Shown here one piece after another: positions 45,668 through 60,133 of a DNA stretch of 64,000 nt; within the stretch, counting starts at the first letter, position 1; the number at the start of each line of letters is the position of its first letter. The DNA is taken from contig NZ_ABCG01000003.1 in the NCBI RefSeq assembly GCF_000181515.1, positions 62,001 to 126,000 of the forward strand, read 5' to 3'. A program made the position numbers and the translations under genes. The DNA comes from Erythrobacter sp. SD-21 (lineage in GTDB: Bacteria; Pseudomonadota; Alphaproteobacteria; Sphingomonadales; Sphingomonadaceae). The notes below the pieces were generated by a model that ran no database searches, was not told the DNA's origin, and was given only the letters and a program-made list of their open reading frames with translations.

Positions 45668-45727
45668 TATCGATTATCAATAAGCCAAGTTGGATTATTG
45701 TCAATCGATAATATCGAAATTCGATAT
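45668..45727. promoter_or_regulatory. AT-rich operator/promoter region of the XRE/DUF2975 operon
   Basis: TATCGATTATCAATAA (45668-45683) and TTATTGTCAATCGATA (45695-45710) are inverted repeats with 14 of 16 pairs, 11 nt apart. They are followed by a perfect palindrome ATATCGAAATTCGATAT (45711-45727). On the minus strand TTGACA (45704-45699) lies inside, pointing to the 42-aa gene. The shared core is TATCGAT-like, as expected for repeated binding of a small XRE dimer. Confidence 0.65.
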
Positions 45728-45831
45728 GTAGTGGCCAACGGCCAACGCGGTGGGCGCAAAGCGCGCCGCGCGCCGGTTTGTGACCTGCCGCGCTAGCAGC
45801 TATAGCTCCGGCCAGGGGAGAATGAGCGTCT

Positions 45832-46503
45832 ATGGTTTTTCGCACGTTGTTCGTCCGGCTGACGCTGTTCTACCTCCTGGTGACCGGCGTGGTGATGGGG
45901 CTGGTGGAACTTGCCCCCTCGCTCGCGCACTACCTCCCGCTTGGCGGGGCGCAGACGCTCCTCACCCAATCGGGCGCCGATCCACTGTCGGGCGTGCAGA
46001 TCGGGGCCAAGAACATCGCCAATCTCGGCGAGTCGATCCTCTGGCTGTTCATCGCGGTCGGCGGGGCGATGCTGACCACGCTGCCGGTCACCTGGACCTA
46101 CATGGCCAGCCGGAGCCGGTCCGAATACGACCAGGCGCTGGTCGAGACGATGATCGTCCTGCCGATCGCCGTGACCGCCATCGTGGTGATGGTCCACAAT
46201 TCGCTGGCACTGGCCTTCTCGCTGGCCGGCATCGTGGGCGGCGTGCGGTTTCGCAATACGCTGAAGAGTTCCGGCGACGCCATCTACATCCTGCTCGCCA
46301 TCGGCATCGGACTGGCAGCGGGTATCGGCGCGCTGGAAATCGCGCTCGTTATGACGATCATGTTCAACTACGCCTTTGCCTGCCTGTGGCGGGCCGATTA
46401 CGGCGGCAAGGACGGCACCCATCGCTATCTGCGTTCACCCGGCCGGGAGCCCGCCCGCGAAGGAGAACCCGAACACGACCAGTCGGGCGAGGGGAACGAA
46501 TAG
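45832..46503 (+). CDS. DUF4956 membrane protein
   Basis: The 223-residue protein has about four membrane helices. The DUF4956 core runs from ALVETMIVLPIAVTAIVVM through SLAGIVGGVRFRNTLKSSGD to AIYILLAIGIGLAAGIGALE, and a charged tail follows. From memory, DUF4956 genes often sit with VTC-type polyphosphate polymerases and CotH kinases. Here a CotH-like candidate is encoded on the opposite strand 9 bp beyond its stop; no VTC gene is present. Confidence 0.88.
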   Translation: MVFRTLFVRLTLFYLLVTGVVMGLVELAPSLAHYLPLGGAQTLLTQSGADPLSGVQIGAKNIANLGESILWLFIAVGGAMLTTLPVTWTYMASRSRSEYDQALVETMIVLPIAVTAIVVMVHNSLALAFSLAGIVGGVRFRNTLKSSGDAIYILLAIGIGLAAGIGALEIALVMTIMFNYAFACLWRADYGGKDGTHRYLRSPGREPAREGEPEHDQSGEGNE

Positions 46504-46512
46504 GCAGGCGGC

Positions 46513-47538
46513 CTAGCGGCAGTCGCTCAGGATCGTGCCATCGAGGTCGGCCATGTCCTCGTAAAACCCTTCGAGATAACTCGCCATGCTCGCACGCGTC
46601 CGGTCCGTCGCCTGCGGGATCGCGGCGATTTCGTCTTCGAACTCGCGGCGAAGGGTGCGCAGCCGCTCGGCCTCGGCCGGGACCAGCGCGTTGAAGCGGC
46701 ACAGACCCCGGTAGACCCGCTGTCGGACCGACCGCGTGCCAAGCTGTTCGCTGGGAACGGCATACCGCGCGTCCACCAGCCCGGCATTGTCGAAGTCATA
46801 GGGTATCGGAGTCAGCTCCGCGCGCGCATCCTTGCCGTCCCCGACCAGCCGCGAATTGTGGCAACAGCGGTCTCCGGGAGGCCCCATGGCCATGGCCCAG
46901 TCGGTGTTGCCGATCATGTACTGGAACAGGGCGTAGCGCGCTGCATCCTGCTGGTCGAGCGCGGCCACGGGTATTTCGACGACATCCACTTCCTGGCGGC
47001 CCAGCCGCCGTGCGGCATCGTCGACGTCCTCGATGAAGAACCCCAGGCGCTCGGCGATGGTCCTGTTCCCGTCCACGTAGGAAATCCGCGCCAGCCGGAC
47101 GCGCAGGCTTTCCGGCGTTACGCGGTTGTAGAGCCGGTAGGCCGCGTATTCGCGCAGCATCGTCTGCTCCGACCGGTCTTTGTCGCGGCAATGCGTGACC
47201 AGCTTGATCCGGCCCTGCTTGTGAAACAGCGAACCCTTGTCCGGCTTTTCGGGAAACGCGATCCGCAGGGGTGGAAACGCGCAATTGTCCTTCTGACGGC
47301 GCGACTTCCCGCGGGCGGCAAGGGTGATGCCATGCGTTTCGCCCGCCGCTTCGAGCCGCGCGACCATGGGAGCGGTCGATGTCTCGGCGCGCCGCGCGAT
47401 TTGTCGGATCGGGCCGCTGACGGTGACATCGAGGACGGCGTCGGACGCGAAGAGGGGCGTGACATCACCTTCGCTTTCCTGCGCCGACAGCGCCGAGGCC
47501 GCGAAAAGGGAGAGCAAGAGGAAGGCCGACCTGCTCAT
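46513..47538 (-). CDS. Secreted CotH-like kinase candidate (hypothetical)
   Basis: The 341-residue exported protein has a signal peptide (cleavage after LSAQ). I do not recognise a curated family, but it shows an ordered kinase-like pattern: a lysine in RIKLVTHCR (K112), a conserved-looking helix with E130, the loop YMIGNTDWAM (N211, D213), HNSRL, and IPYDFDNAGL (D248) in the place of the metal-binding Asp. This order matches CotH/Fam20-like atypical kinases. Its ATG overlaps the stop of the phosphatase gene (ATGA). Kinase activity is inference. Confidence 0.6.
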   Translation of the reverse strand: MSRSAFLLLSLFAASALSAQESEGDVTPLFASDAVLDVTVSGPIRQIARRAETSTAPMVARLEAAGETHGITLAARGKSRRQKDNCAFPPLRIAFPEKPDKGSLFHKQGRIKLVTHCRDKDRSEQTMLREYAAYRLYNRVTPESLRVRLARISYVDGNRTIAERLGFFIEDVDDAARRLGRQEVDVVEIPVAALDQQDAARYALFQYMIGNTDWAMAMGPPGDRCCHNSRLVGDGKDARAELTPIPYDFDNAGLVDARYAVPSEQLGTRSVRQRVYRGLCRFNALVPAEAERLRTLRREFEDEIAAIPQATDRTRASMASYLEGFYEDMADLDGTILSDCR

Positions 47539-48620
47539 GAAGCGGTGACTTCCAGGTCTTGCTCAACCCATTCCCCGTCCGGAGTGCGCCTATAGGCCCG
47601 GAGCGTGTCGTCCCCGATTTCGAGGTAGCTAGCCGGGCCGCCATAATAGGAGGAAATGCCGGTATCGATGCGGATCAGCCTGCCGCCAAGTTCGGCAACG
47701 ATTCCCGTCATCGAAGGCGTGTGCGCGACGACCAGTTGGCGGGCGCCGTAGCGCGACAGCACGAGTGCGAGCTCTTCTACCCGTCCGAGGCGCGGCGTGT
47801 CATCGCCGCCCGCTTCTTCGTCCGCCGCTTCGACGGGCGCGGGCTGGCGCATCACGTTGCCGCGGTACCATATCGGTCCGAGCGGGTCCTCGAGGATGGC
47901 CCGGTCCGTAAGCGGGTCCGCGCCGAGCGCATAGCGGTAGCGCGCGTTGAGCGCATCGATCGGTTCGCGGGTTCGTTCTTCGCTGAGACCGCCATGCGCG
48001 AACAGCGTCGCCCCGATCCGGACCACGGCGGGAAGGGCGGATGCCCAGCTCCCGAGTTCGCCGCCGGGGCTCCACGCGCGGCGATGGGCGAGCAGGCCGA
48101 GCGGGGTTTCGGCGATCCATTTGGCCTTCGCCTCCCTCACGCTGAGTTCGGGATCGTCCTGCCGATAATAAGCGAGGAGTTTCTCCCGGTTTGCCTTCCA
48201 TGTCGCCTCGCGCCGGCCCTCCGACCGGCGGTCCTCGAACGCTTCGTATTCGCCGGGATGGACATAGCGCAGGTCGCCCAGGACATTCATCGCCTCGTGA
48301 TTGCCGAGCAGCACGACAACCGCGCCGCCGGCCTCGGCGGCCTCTTCCTGCAAGGCCTGCAACTGGCGGATGATCCTGAGAGAGTCCGGACCGCGGTCGG
48401 TAATGTCGCCCAGCTGGACCAGGGTGGTCGTACCGCCCTTCCAGTGGCCGCCTTCATCCACCAGTCCGGCCGCCCGCGCGATCTCTTCCCACGCGTCGTA
48501 ATCGCCATGGAGGTCACCGACCGCGACAATCCGCGAAGGGCCTTCATCTCCATCGCCGGCCGTCAGGGGCGCGGCGACCAGGCCCAACAGCGCGGCCAGC
48601 AGGAGCAGCGTATGCCGCAT
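47535..48620 (-). CDS. Secreted PPP-type metallophosphatase (Shewanella-like phosphatase group)
   Basis: The 361-residue protein has a signal peptide (about 1-20) and the full calcineurin-type motif set: GDLHGD (35-40), GDITDRG (71-77), GNHEAM (106-111), a downstream FAHGGL, and a late VAHTPSMTG. The pattern resembles bacterial Shelphs phosphatases, which dephosphorylate Ser/Thr or Tyr. It should act in the periplasm. It is upstream of, and overlapping with, a kinase-like secreted protein, so the two may act on the same substrates. Confidence 0.87.
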   Translation of the reverse strand: MRHTLLLLAALLGLVAAPLTAGDGDEGPSRIVAVGDLHGDYDAWEEIARAAGLVDEGGHWKGGTTTLVQLGDITDRGPDSLRIIRQLQALQEEAAEAGGAVVVLLGNHEAMNVLGDLRYVHPGEYEAFEDRRSEGRREATWKANREKLLAYYRQDDPELSVREAKAKWIAETPLGLLAHRRAWSPGGELGSWASALPAVVRIGATLFAHGGLSEERTREPIDALNARYRYALGADPLTDRAILEDPLGPIWYRGNVMRQPAPVEAADEEAGGDDTPRLGRVEELALVLSRYGARQLVVAHTPSMTGIVAELGGRLIRIDTGISSYYGGPASYLEIGDDTLRAYRRTPDGEWVEQDLEVTAS

Positions 48621-48703
48621 CTCTCATCCCCTAGTTTCCCGGGCAGGCTTAGCACAGATTTCCTCTCCCGGCTTGGCGTAGAGTTCGACCCGTCGAAGGG
48701 CGT

Positions 48704-48732
48704 TTGACAAAGGCCGGGCTGCTTCCTACATG
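48704..48732 (+). promoter_or_regulatory. Candidate rpoBC promoter
   Basis: TTGACA (48704-48709) and CTACAT (48726-48731) are spaced by 16 nt, a good alphaproteobacterial promoter. Transcription would begin near 48738 and give a leader of about 250 nt before rpoB. Confidence 0.6.
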
Positions 48733-48789
48733 CCCCCTCGACCGCACGCTTCGAGCGAGTCCGATTCATGCGCGGGGATCGGACACAGG

Positions 48790-48978
48790 ATGGAAGCGGC
48801 GTTTCCATATCGCGACGCTTTTCATGAGCTGCAGCTGCCGCCGCTATGGGCGTGCATTCGCTGCGGCCTTTTTGCGTCTCGCGATACGGTTCTCACGCGC
48901 ATGAGACTTACAGATTTCCGGCTCTTCTTTCGCGCCCGCAAGCGGAAGATCCGGGCCGGCGAACACGAGAAGAGGTAA
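48790..48978 (+). CDS. Possible leader ORF upstream of rpoB
   Basis: An open frame from ATG 48790 (preceded by ACAGG) encodes 62 residues, ending with a strongly basic tail (FFRARKRKIRAGEHEKR) at a TAA 9 nt before the rpoB ATG. A shorter version starts at ATG 48901 (25 residues). The stop sits next to the rpoB ribosome binding site, as in translational coupling. No homology recognised; it may be non-coding leader. Confidence 0.25.
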   Translation: MEAAFPYRDAFHELQLPPLWACIRCGLFASRDTVLTRMRLTDFRLFFRARKRKIRAGEHEKR

Positions 48979-48987
48979 CTACCCCTT

Positions 48988-53169
<4,182 letters not shown>

Positions 53170-53229
53170 GGGAGCGCGCCGCTCCCCACCGCTTTCCGCC
53201 CAATAGAAATACCCTTAGGGAATTACGTC

Positions 53230-56200
53230 ATGAACGAACTGACCAAATTCACCAACCAGCTCGCGAAGCCCGAAACCTTCGACGAGATCCAGATCGGCAT
53301 CGCCAGCCCCGAGCGCATCCGCTCGTGGTCCTTCGGCGAAATCAAGAAGCCGGAAACGATCAACTACCGCACGTTCAAGCCGGAACGTGACGGTCTGTTC
53401 TGCGCGCGCATCTTCGGTCCGGTGAAGGACTATGAATGCCTGTGCGGCAAGTACAAGCGCATGAAATACAAGGGCGTCGTTTGCGAGAAGTGCGGCGTCG
53501 AAGTCACCGTGACCAAGGTCCGCCGCGAGCGCATGGGCCACATCGAGCTCGCCGCTCCGGTCGCGCACATCTGGTTCCTGAAGTCGCTGCCGAGCCGCAT
53601 CGGCCTGCTGCTCGACATGCAGCTGAAGCAGCTGGAACGTGTCCTCTACTTCGAAAGCTACATCGTCACCGAGCCGGGTCTGACCGCGCTCGAGAAGAAC
53701 CAGCTGCTGACCGAAGATGAAATGCTCGAAGCGCAGGACGAGTATGGCGAAGACGCCTTCTCGGCCGACATCGGCGCCTCGGCGGTCAAAACCATGCTCA
53801 TGGATCTCGACCTTGAGCATGAACGTGACGAACTGCTGGAAGAGCTCGCGACCACCAAGTCGAAGCTCAAGCCTGCCAAGATCATCAAGCGCCTCAAGGT
53901 CGTTGAAAGCTTCATCGATTCCGGGAACCGCCCGGAGTGGATGATCCTGGAAGTCGTGCCGGTCATTCCGCCCGAATTGCGCCCGCTCGTCCCGCTGGAC
54001 GGCGGCCGCTTCGCGACGTCGGACCTCAACGACCTCTATCGTCGTGTGATCAACCGTAACAACCGCCTCAAGCGCCTCATGGAGCTGCGCGCGCCGGACA
54101 TCATCGTCCGCAACGAAAAGCGCATGTTGCAGGAAGCCGTCGACGCATTGTTCGACAACGGCCGCCGCGGCCGCGTGATCACCGGCGCCAACAAGCGTCC
54201 GCTGAAGTCGCTGTCCGACATGCTCAAAGGCAAGCAGGGCCGCTTCCGTCAGAACCTGCTCGGCAAGCGCGTCGACTATTCGGGCCGTTCGGTCATCGTG
54301 ACGGGCCCGGAACTCAAGCTGCACCAGTGCGGCCTGCCGAAGAAGATGGCGCTCGAGCTGTTCAAGCCCTTCATCTACGCCCGTCTCGACGCCAAGGGCC
54401 TCTCGATGACCCTCAAGCAGGCGAAGAAGTGGGTCGAAAAGGAGCGCAAGGAAGTCTGGGACATCCTCGACGAAGTCATTCGCGAGCACCCGGTCCTCCT
54501 CAACCGCGCACCGACACTCCACCGTCTCGGCATCCAGGCCTTCGAGCCGGTGCTGATCGAGGGCAAGGCGATCCAGCTTCACCCGCTGGTCTGTGCCGCC
54601 TTCAACGCCGACTTCGACGGTGACCAGATGGCCGTCCACGTTCCGCTGAGCCTCGAGGCGCAGCTGGAAGCGCGCGTCCTGATGATGTCGACCAACAACA
54701 TCCTCTCGCCCGCCAACGGCAAGCCGATCATCGTGCCTTCGCAGGACATGGTTCTCGGCCTCTACTACCTGTCGATGGAACGTCAGGAAAAGACGCCCGA
54801 ATTCATCGAGGGCGACGATGGCGAGAAGCACGAGCAGCTGCCGATGTTCGCGGACATGGCCGAAGTGCACCAGGCTCTGGAAGTGAAGTCGGTTACGCTT
54901 CACTCGAAGATCATGGCGCGCGTGCCCCAGGCCGACGAGAAGGGCAAGGTCGAGATGAAGCGTTTCGTCACGACGCCGGGCCGCATGCTCATCGGCGAAT
55001 GCCTGCCGAAGAACCACAAGGTTCCCTTCGACATCGTCAACCGCCTGCTGACGAAGAAGGACATCGCCGACGTGATCGACGAGGTCTACCGTCACACCGG
55101 CCAGAAGGACACGGTGCTGTTTGCCGACGCCATCATGGTGCTGGGCTTCCGCCACGCGTTCAAGGCCGGTATCTCCTTCGGCAAGGACGACATGATCATT
55201 CCCGACAGCAAGGCGGGCATGGTCGACGACACCAAGGCGCTGGTTGCCGACTACGAGCAGCAGTATCAGGACGGCCTGATCACGCAGCAGGAAAAGTACA
55301 ACAAGGTCATCGACGCGTGGAGCCAGTGCGGCGACCGCGTGGCCGACGCCATGATGGAAGAAATCCGCTCGCAGCCGGTCGACAAGGACGGCAAGGAAGC
55401 GCAGATCAACTCGATCTACATGATGTCGCACTCCGGTGCCCGTGGTAGCCCGGCGCAGATGAAGCAGCTGGCCGGTATGCGCGGCCTCATGGCCAAGCCT
55501 TCGGGCGAGATCATCGAAAACCCGATTATCTCGAACTTCAAGGAAGGCCTGAACGTCCTCGAATACTTCAACTCGACCCACGGCGCCCGCAAGGGCCTCG
55601 CGGATACGGCGTTGAAGACGGCGAACTCGGGTTACCTGACCCGCCGTCTCGTCGACGTGTCGCAGGACTGCGTCATCGTCGAAGAGGACTGCAAGACCGA
55701 CAACGCGCTCGAAATGCGCGCCATCGTACAGGGCGGTAGCGTTATCGCCTCGCTTGGCGAGCGTATCCTCGGCCGTACGGTTGCCGAAGACATCGTCAAC
55801 GCCGCCACCGGCGAAGTGATCGTCAAGGCCGGCACGCTCGTCGACGAGCCGATGGTCAAGCAGATCGAGGAAGCCGAAACGCAGGTTGCCAAGATCCGCT
55901 CGCCGCTGGTCTGCGAAGCCAAGCAGGGCGTTTGCGCGACCTGCTACGGCCGTGACCTTGCTCGCGGTACGCCGGTCAACATCGGTGAAGCTGTCGGCGT
56001 CATCGCTGCGCAGTCGATCGGTGAACCGGGCACACAGCTGACCATGCGTACCTTCCACATCGGCGGTGCCGCACAGCTCAACGAGACCTCGCATCTCGAA
56101 GCCGTGTCGGACGGCAAGGTCGAATATCGCGACATGCCGACCATTACCGACAAAAAGGGTCGTATCCTGTCGCTCGCCCGGAACGGCGAACTGGCCGTGA

Positions 56201-57555
56201 TCGACGCCGAAGGCCGCGAACGCGAAATCCATAAGGTGCCTTACGGTACCGTGCTGATGCACAAGGATGGCGGCAAGGTGAAGGAAGGCGAACGTCTCGC
56301 CGAGTGGGATCCGTTCTCGCTCCCGATCATCACCGAGCAGTCGGGTGTGGTCCGCTTCCAGGATCTCGTCGACACGCAGACGATGGAAGAACGCGTCGAC
56401 GATGCCACCGGTATCGCGCAGCGCGTGGTCACCGAATTGCGCGCCACCGGCCGCAAGAAGGACGACCTGCGTCCGCGTCTTACGCTCTTCAACGATGCCG
56501 GCGACGACAGCGAAGCGGCGCGCTACATGCTCGCTCCGGGCACGGTGCTGTCGGTCGACGACGGTCAGGAAGTTCAGGCAGGTGATATCCTTGCCCGTGC
56601 TTCGCGTGAAGCCGCCAAGACCCGCGACATCACCGGTGGTCTGCCGCGCGTGGCCGAACTGTTCGAGGCCCGCGTGCCGAAGGACAATTCGATCATCGCC
56701 AAAATTTCGGGCAAGATCGAATTCGTTCGCGAATACAAGGCGAAGCGCAAGATCGCGATCGTTCCGGAGGAGGGTGATCCGGTAGAATACCTGATCCCCA
56801 AGACCAAGATCATCGACGTCCAGGAAGGCGACTTTGTCAAGAAGGGCGACACGCTCATTTCGGGCTCGCCGAACCCGCACGATATCCTCGAAGTTCTGGG
56901 TGTCGAGGCGCTGGCCGAGTATCTCTGCACGGAAATCCAGGAAGTCTACCGACTGCAGGGCGTGAAGATCAACGACAAGCACATCGAAGTGATCGTTCGC
57001 CAGATGCTGCAGAAGGTCGAAATCACCGACAGCGGCGATACCGTGCTGCTGCCGGGCGAACAGGTCGACCTCGAGGAAATGAACGAGACCAACGCGAAGC
57101 TGGCGAAGAACAAGGAGCCTGCCAAGGGTACCCCGATCCTTCTCGGCATCACCAAGGCCTCGCTCCAGACGCGTTCGTTCATCTCGGCTGCGTCGTTCCA
57201 GGAGACTACTCGCGTGCTCACCCAGGCTTCGGTCGAGGGTAAGAAGGACACGCTGGTCGGCCTCAAGGAGAACGTCATCGTGGGCCGTCTCATCCCCGCC
57301 GGTACCGGCGCGGGCATGAACCGCATGCGCGTGACCGCTTCCAGCCGCGACGCTGCGCTTCGTGCCCAGTGGAAGAAGGCCCAGGAAGCGATCATCGCCG
57401 CAAACACTGCAGCCGAAGAGCACGAGGCGGAACTCGCCCAGGGCCCCGAAGCGGCGATCGGCGACGATCCGCTGGCGAGTATGGAAGGGGAAACCCACGG
57501 CACCGATGCCGATGCGGGCGACTACCTCAACGAAGACGCGAAAGACGGCGAATAA
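53230..57555 (+). CDS. rpoC: RNA polymerase beta' subunit
   Basis: The 1441-residue catalytic subunit has the zinc site cysteines ([20 protein letters not shown]), the absolutely conserved active-site [13 protein letters not shown], the bridge helix region [20 protein letters not shown] and the second zinc cluster near [14 protein letters not shown]. Terminated by a strong hairpin 27 bp after the stop. Confidence 0.99.
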   Translation: MNELTKFTNQLAKPETFDEIQIGIASPERIRSWSFGEIKKPETINYRTFKPERDGLFCARIFGPVKDYECLCGKYKRMKYKGVVCEKCGVEVTVTKVRRERMGHIELAAPVAHIWFLKSLPSRIGLLLDMQLKQLERVLYFESYIVTEPGLTALEKNQLLTEDEMLEAQDEYGEDAFSADIGASAVKTMLMDLDLEHERDELLEELATTKSKLKPAKIIKRLKVVESFIDSGNRPEWMILEVVPVIPPELRPLVPLDGGRFATSDLNDLYRRVINRNNRLKRLMELRAPDIIVRNEKRMLQEAVDALFDNGRRGRVITGANKRPLKSLSDMLKGKQGRFRQNLLGKRVDYSGRSVIVTGPELKLHQCGLPKKMALELFKPFIYARLDAKGLSMTLKQAKKWVEKERKEVWDILDEVIREHPVLLNRAPTLHRLGIQAFEPVLIEGKAIQLHPLVCAAFNADFDGDQMAVHVPLSLEAQLEARVLMMSTNNILSPANGKPIIVPSQDMVLGLYYLSMERQEKTPEFIEGDDGEKHEQLPMFADMAEVHQALEVKSVTLHSKIMARVPQADEKGKVEMKRFVTTPGRMLIGECLPKNHKVPFDIVNRLLTKKDIADVIDEVYRHTGQKDTVLFADAIMVLGFRHAFKAGISFGKDDMIIPDSKAGMVDDTKALVADYEQQYQDGLITQQEKYNKVIDAWSQCGDRVADAMMEEIRSQPVDKDGKEAQINSIYMMSHSGARGSPAQMKQLAGMRGLMAKPSGEIIENPIISNFKEGLNVLEYFNSTHGARKGLADTALKTANSGYLTRRLVDVSQDCVIVEEDCKTDNALEMRAIVQGGSVIASLGERILGRTVAEDIVNAATGEVIVKAGTLVDEPMVKQIEEAETQVAKIRSPLVCEAKQGVCATCYGRDLARGTPVNIGEAVGVIAAQSIGEPGTQLTMRTFHIGGAAQLNETSHLEAVSDGKVEYRDMPTITDKKGRILSLARNGELAVIDAEGREREIHKVPYGTVLMHKDGGKVKEGERLAEWDPFSLPIITEQSGVVRFQDLVDTQTMEERVDDATGIAQRVVTELRATGRKKDDLRPRLTLFNDAGDDSEAARYMLAPGTVLSVDDGQEVQAGDILARASREAAKTRDITGGLPRVAELFEARVPKDNSIIAKISGKIEFVREYKAKRKIAIVPEEGDPVEYLIPKTKIIDVQEGDFVKKGDTLISGSPNPHDILEVLGVEALAEYLCTEIQEVYRLQGVKINDKHIEVIVRQMLQKVEITDSGDTVLLPGEQVDLEEMNETNAKLAKNKEPAKGTPILLGITKASLQTRSFISAASFQETTRVLTQASVEGKKDTLVGLKENVIVGRLIPAGTGAGMNRMRVTASSRDAALRAQWKKAQEAIIAANTAAEEHEAELAQGPEAAIGDDPLASMEGETHGTDADAGDYLNEDAKDGE

Positions 57556-57581
57556 GCCAGTCTATCGCGAGTGACGAATTG

Positions 57582-57612
57582 GCCCCGCTGGAGAGATCCG
57601 GCGGGGCTTTTT
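57582..57612 (+). terminator. Terminator of rpoBC
   Basis: The stem GCCCCGCTGG / CCGGCGGGGC (one G-U pair) with a 6-nt loop is followed by five T. Confidence 0.92.
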
Positions 57613-57781
57613 CGTATCATAGCTTGGGTTGGCCCAATATTTCGCATGACTCTCTTTGCTTGACCGTCGTTGGGCGAGGTTGCACCATTGCCCGGCAGCC
57701 GGGGGATAGGGGCTGCGAAGCGAGAGCTTTCGGGGGACTGGAGTGCTGCAACCAACGACCGTTAGCGAACATCCGGGGGCT

Positions 57782-60133
57782 ATGAGCGAGCTGCGGCCGG
57801 ACGATCCGCTGGCGCGGTTCCTCCTCTATCGGCGTCTTAAGAACTTCAGCTCTGGCGCAACCACCTCGCTGCTGCCGGCCTTCGCCTCCATCTTCGGCCT
57901 GCTGTGGACCTTCTGGAACGGCGTCCCGCAAATAGCCATTGCGATCTGGGCGGCCATCCAGGCCGCGCAGCTGTGCTTTTTCGTGTGGCTCGACCGGCAG
58001 ATCGACTTCGACGATGCCACCGTTCCCGAAATGGAGACGCAATGGCGGCGTATCCTGATCCTGCAGGCGATCGGAAGCACGATCTGGTTTGTCGTCTTTC
58101 CCTATCTCGCCCCCTATGCCGAGGGGCTCGAAATCGCCGTCCTCGGCATTATCGGGACCGCTATCCTGTGCGGGACGCTGCTCGTCCATCGCAACGCCCC
58201 GCAAGCCGCGCTTTTCCATACGCTGACCATGGCTCCATCGCTTGCCGTTGCGGCCGTCATGATCGGGGGATGGGGTGCATGGCCTTCGCTCATCCTCATC
58301 GCCAGCTTTGCCGTGGCCCTGATCGGCGAAACCCGCACGCAGGAACGTTACTTCGTCGGTGCGGCTAGGGCGGAGATCGAACGACGCGAGAACAACGCGA
58401 CAGTGCGAATGCTGTTGAACGATTACGAGGAGCAGAGTTCCGACTGGCTGTGGACTGTGGGCCCGCGCGGAAACATGCGCGACGTAACCGAACGGCTGGG
58501 CGCGGCCTTGTCGACCGACCCCGACCATCTCGAAGGCATGCCCTTTCTTGACCTCTTCGTTGCGGGCGAGGAACGCGATGCGCTGGCTACGCGGCTGCTC
58601 GAGCGCAGTCCGTTCCGCGATCTCATCGTGCGGCTCCGCGTGAAAGGCGACGTGCGCTACTGGCGCATTTCGGCACGCCCGCGCGATGACGGACGGATGA
58701 GCGGTGTGGCGCGCGACGTCACCGCCGGCCGCCTGATCGAGGAGCGGGTCGCCTTCATGGCGCATTACGACAACCTCACCGGGCTGGCGAACCGCTACCT
58801 GTTCAACGAGCGCCTGCGGTCGCTGGCCGGCGAGCAGGCCTCGCGCGGGTCGAACATCGCGCTGTTCTACCTCGACCTCGACGATTTCAAGGCGATCAAC
58901 GATACGCGCGGCCACCTCGTAGGCGACCGAATGCTGCGCGAAGTCGGCACGCGGCTCGAACAGGAGGTGCGCAGCGAGGATCTCGTCGCGCGCCTCGGCG
59001 GGGACGAATTCGCGGTGCTGATCGAGACCCGCGCCGGCGACGGTCTCCTGATCGAGCGCGCGCACCGCTTCCTCTCGGTCGTCCGGGCGCCCTACGAGAT
59101 CGAAGGCCACAGCTATCGTGTCTCGACCAGCGTCGGCGTGGCGCGCTGCACCGACGGAGATTGCGATGCCGAGGAGCTAATGCGTCGCGCCGACCTTGCC
59201 CTTTACGCCGCCAAGGAAAAGGGGCGCGACAATCTCGCGCTATTCGAACCCGCGCTGGACCGGATCGCCCGCGAACGCCGCGAAACCGAGATCGACCTGC
59301 GCGAGGCGTTGACCCGTGGCCAGATGCGGATGCACTACCAGGCTATAGTCGACCTCGACACGGGCGAAACGACTGGGCTGGAAGCCTTGCTCCGCTGGTA
59401 TCATCCCCAGCGCGGGATCATTCCTCCCGGCGATTTCCTCACCATTGCCGAAGAAACGGGAATGATCACCTCGCTCGGCGAATGGGTCATTCGCCAGACC
59501 TTGAGCGATGCCGCCGCGCTGCCGGGCAATTTCCGCATCGCCATCAACCTGTCGCCGACGCAGGTGAAAAATCCCAACCTCGTCGCCACCGTCGCGCAAG
59601 CGATCCACGCCACCAATATCGCCCCCGAGCGGGTCGAGCTCGAAATCACCGAGCACGTGCTGATGGACCAGGGCGCGGCCGGGCACGTCACGCTGCTGCG
59701 CCTGCGTGAACTGGGCATCCGCATCGCGCTCGACGATTTCGGGACGGGCTATTCCTCGCTCGGCTACCTGCGCCGCTTCCCTTTCGACCGGATCAAGATC
59801 GACCGGACTTTCGTAACCGATGTCGCCAGCGATCTCGGCAGCCAGGCGATCGTTTCCACCATCACCCGCCTCGCCGATGCGCTGGGCATGGATACGACGG
59901 CCGAGGGCATCGAAGACCAGCGCCAGCTCGACCTCCTGCGCAAGCTCGGCGTTCAGGAGGCGCAAGGCTTTCTGATCGGTCGCCCCGTGCCGCCCGAAGA
60001 GATCGTCATTCGCGAGCGACCGGCTGCCGGGAACGAGGCGCAGGTCGAGACCGAAACGGGCGAGGAATTCCTCGAATACCGCAACAAACGGCAGGCCATC
60101 GCGCGCCGCCGGGGCGGGAGTGCGGTAGAGTGA
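57782..60133 (+). CDS. Bifunctional GGDEF-EAL cyclic di-GMP protein with membrane sensor
   Basis: The 783-residue inner-membrane protein has about six hydrophobic segments in residues 25-183, then a PAS-like domain (about 215-315), a GGDEF domain with intact GGDEF (406-410) and an RxxD inhibitory I-site RSED (397-400), then an EAL domain with EAL at 534-536 and DDFGTGYSSLGYL. All key residues are present, so it may both make and degrade c-di-GMP. Start at ATG 57782 (GGGGG upstream); a GTG at 57743 is possible. It overlaps the next gene. Confidence 0.95.
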   Translation: MSELRPDDPLARFLLYRRLKNFSSGATTSLLPAFASIFGLLWTFWNGVPQIAIAIWAAIQAAQLCFFVWLDRQIDFDDATVPEMETQWRRILILQAIGSTIWFVVFPYLAPYAEGLEIAVLGIIGTAILCGTLLVHRNAPQAALFHTLTMAPSLAVAAVMIGGWGAWPSLILIASFAVALIGETRTQERYFVGAARAEIERRENNATVRMLLNDYEEQSSDWLWTVGPRGNMRDVTERLGAALSTDPDHLEGMPFLDLFVAGEERDALATRLLERSPFRDLIVRLRVKGDVRYWRISARPRDDGRMSGVARDVTAGRLIEERVAFMAHYDNLTGLANRYLFNERLRSLAGEQASRGSNIALFYLDLDDFKAINDTRGHLVGDRMLREVGTRLEQEVRSEDLVARLGGDEFAVLIETRAGDGLLIERAHRFLSVVRAPYEIEGHSYRVSTSVGVARCTDGDCDAEELMRRADLALYAAKEKGRDNLALFEPALDRIARERRETEIDLREALTRGQMRMHYQAIVDLDTGETTGLEALLRWYHPQRGIIPPGDFLTIAEETGMITSLGEWVIRQTLSDAAALPGNFRIAINLSPTQVKNPNLVATVAQAIHATNIAPERVELEITEHVLMDQGAAGHVTLLRLRELGIRIALDDFGTGYSSLGYLRRFPFDRIKIDRTFVTDVASDLGSQAIVSTITRLADALGMDTTAEGIEDQRQLDLLRKLGVQEAQGFLIGRPVPPEEIVIRERPAAGNEAQVETETGEEFLEYRNKRQAIARRRGGSAVE

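Noticed and set aside
53215..57498. A 1427-codon open frame antisense to rpoC
   Set aside because: Same artefact as opposite rpoB: absence of stop codons follows from avoidance of the complementary sense codons.
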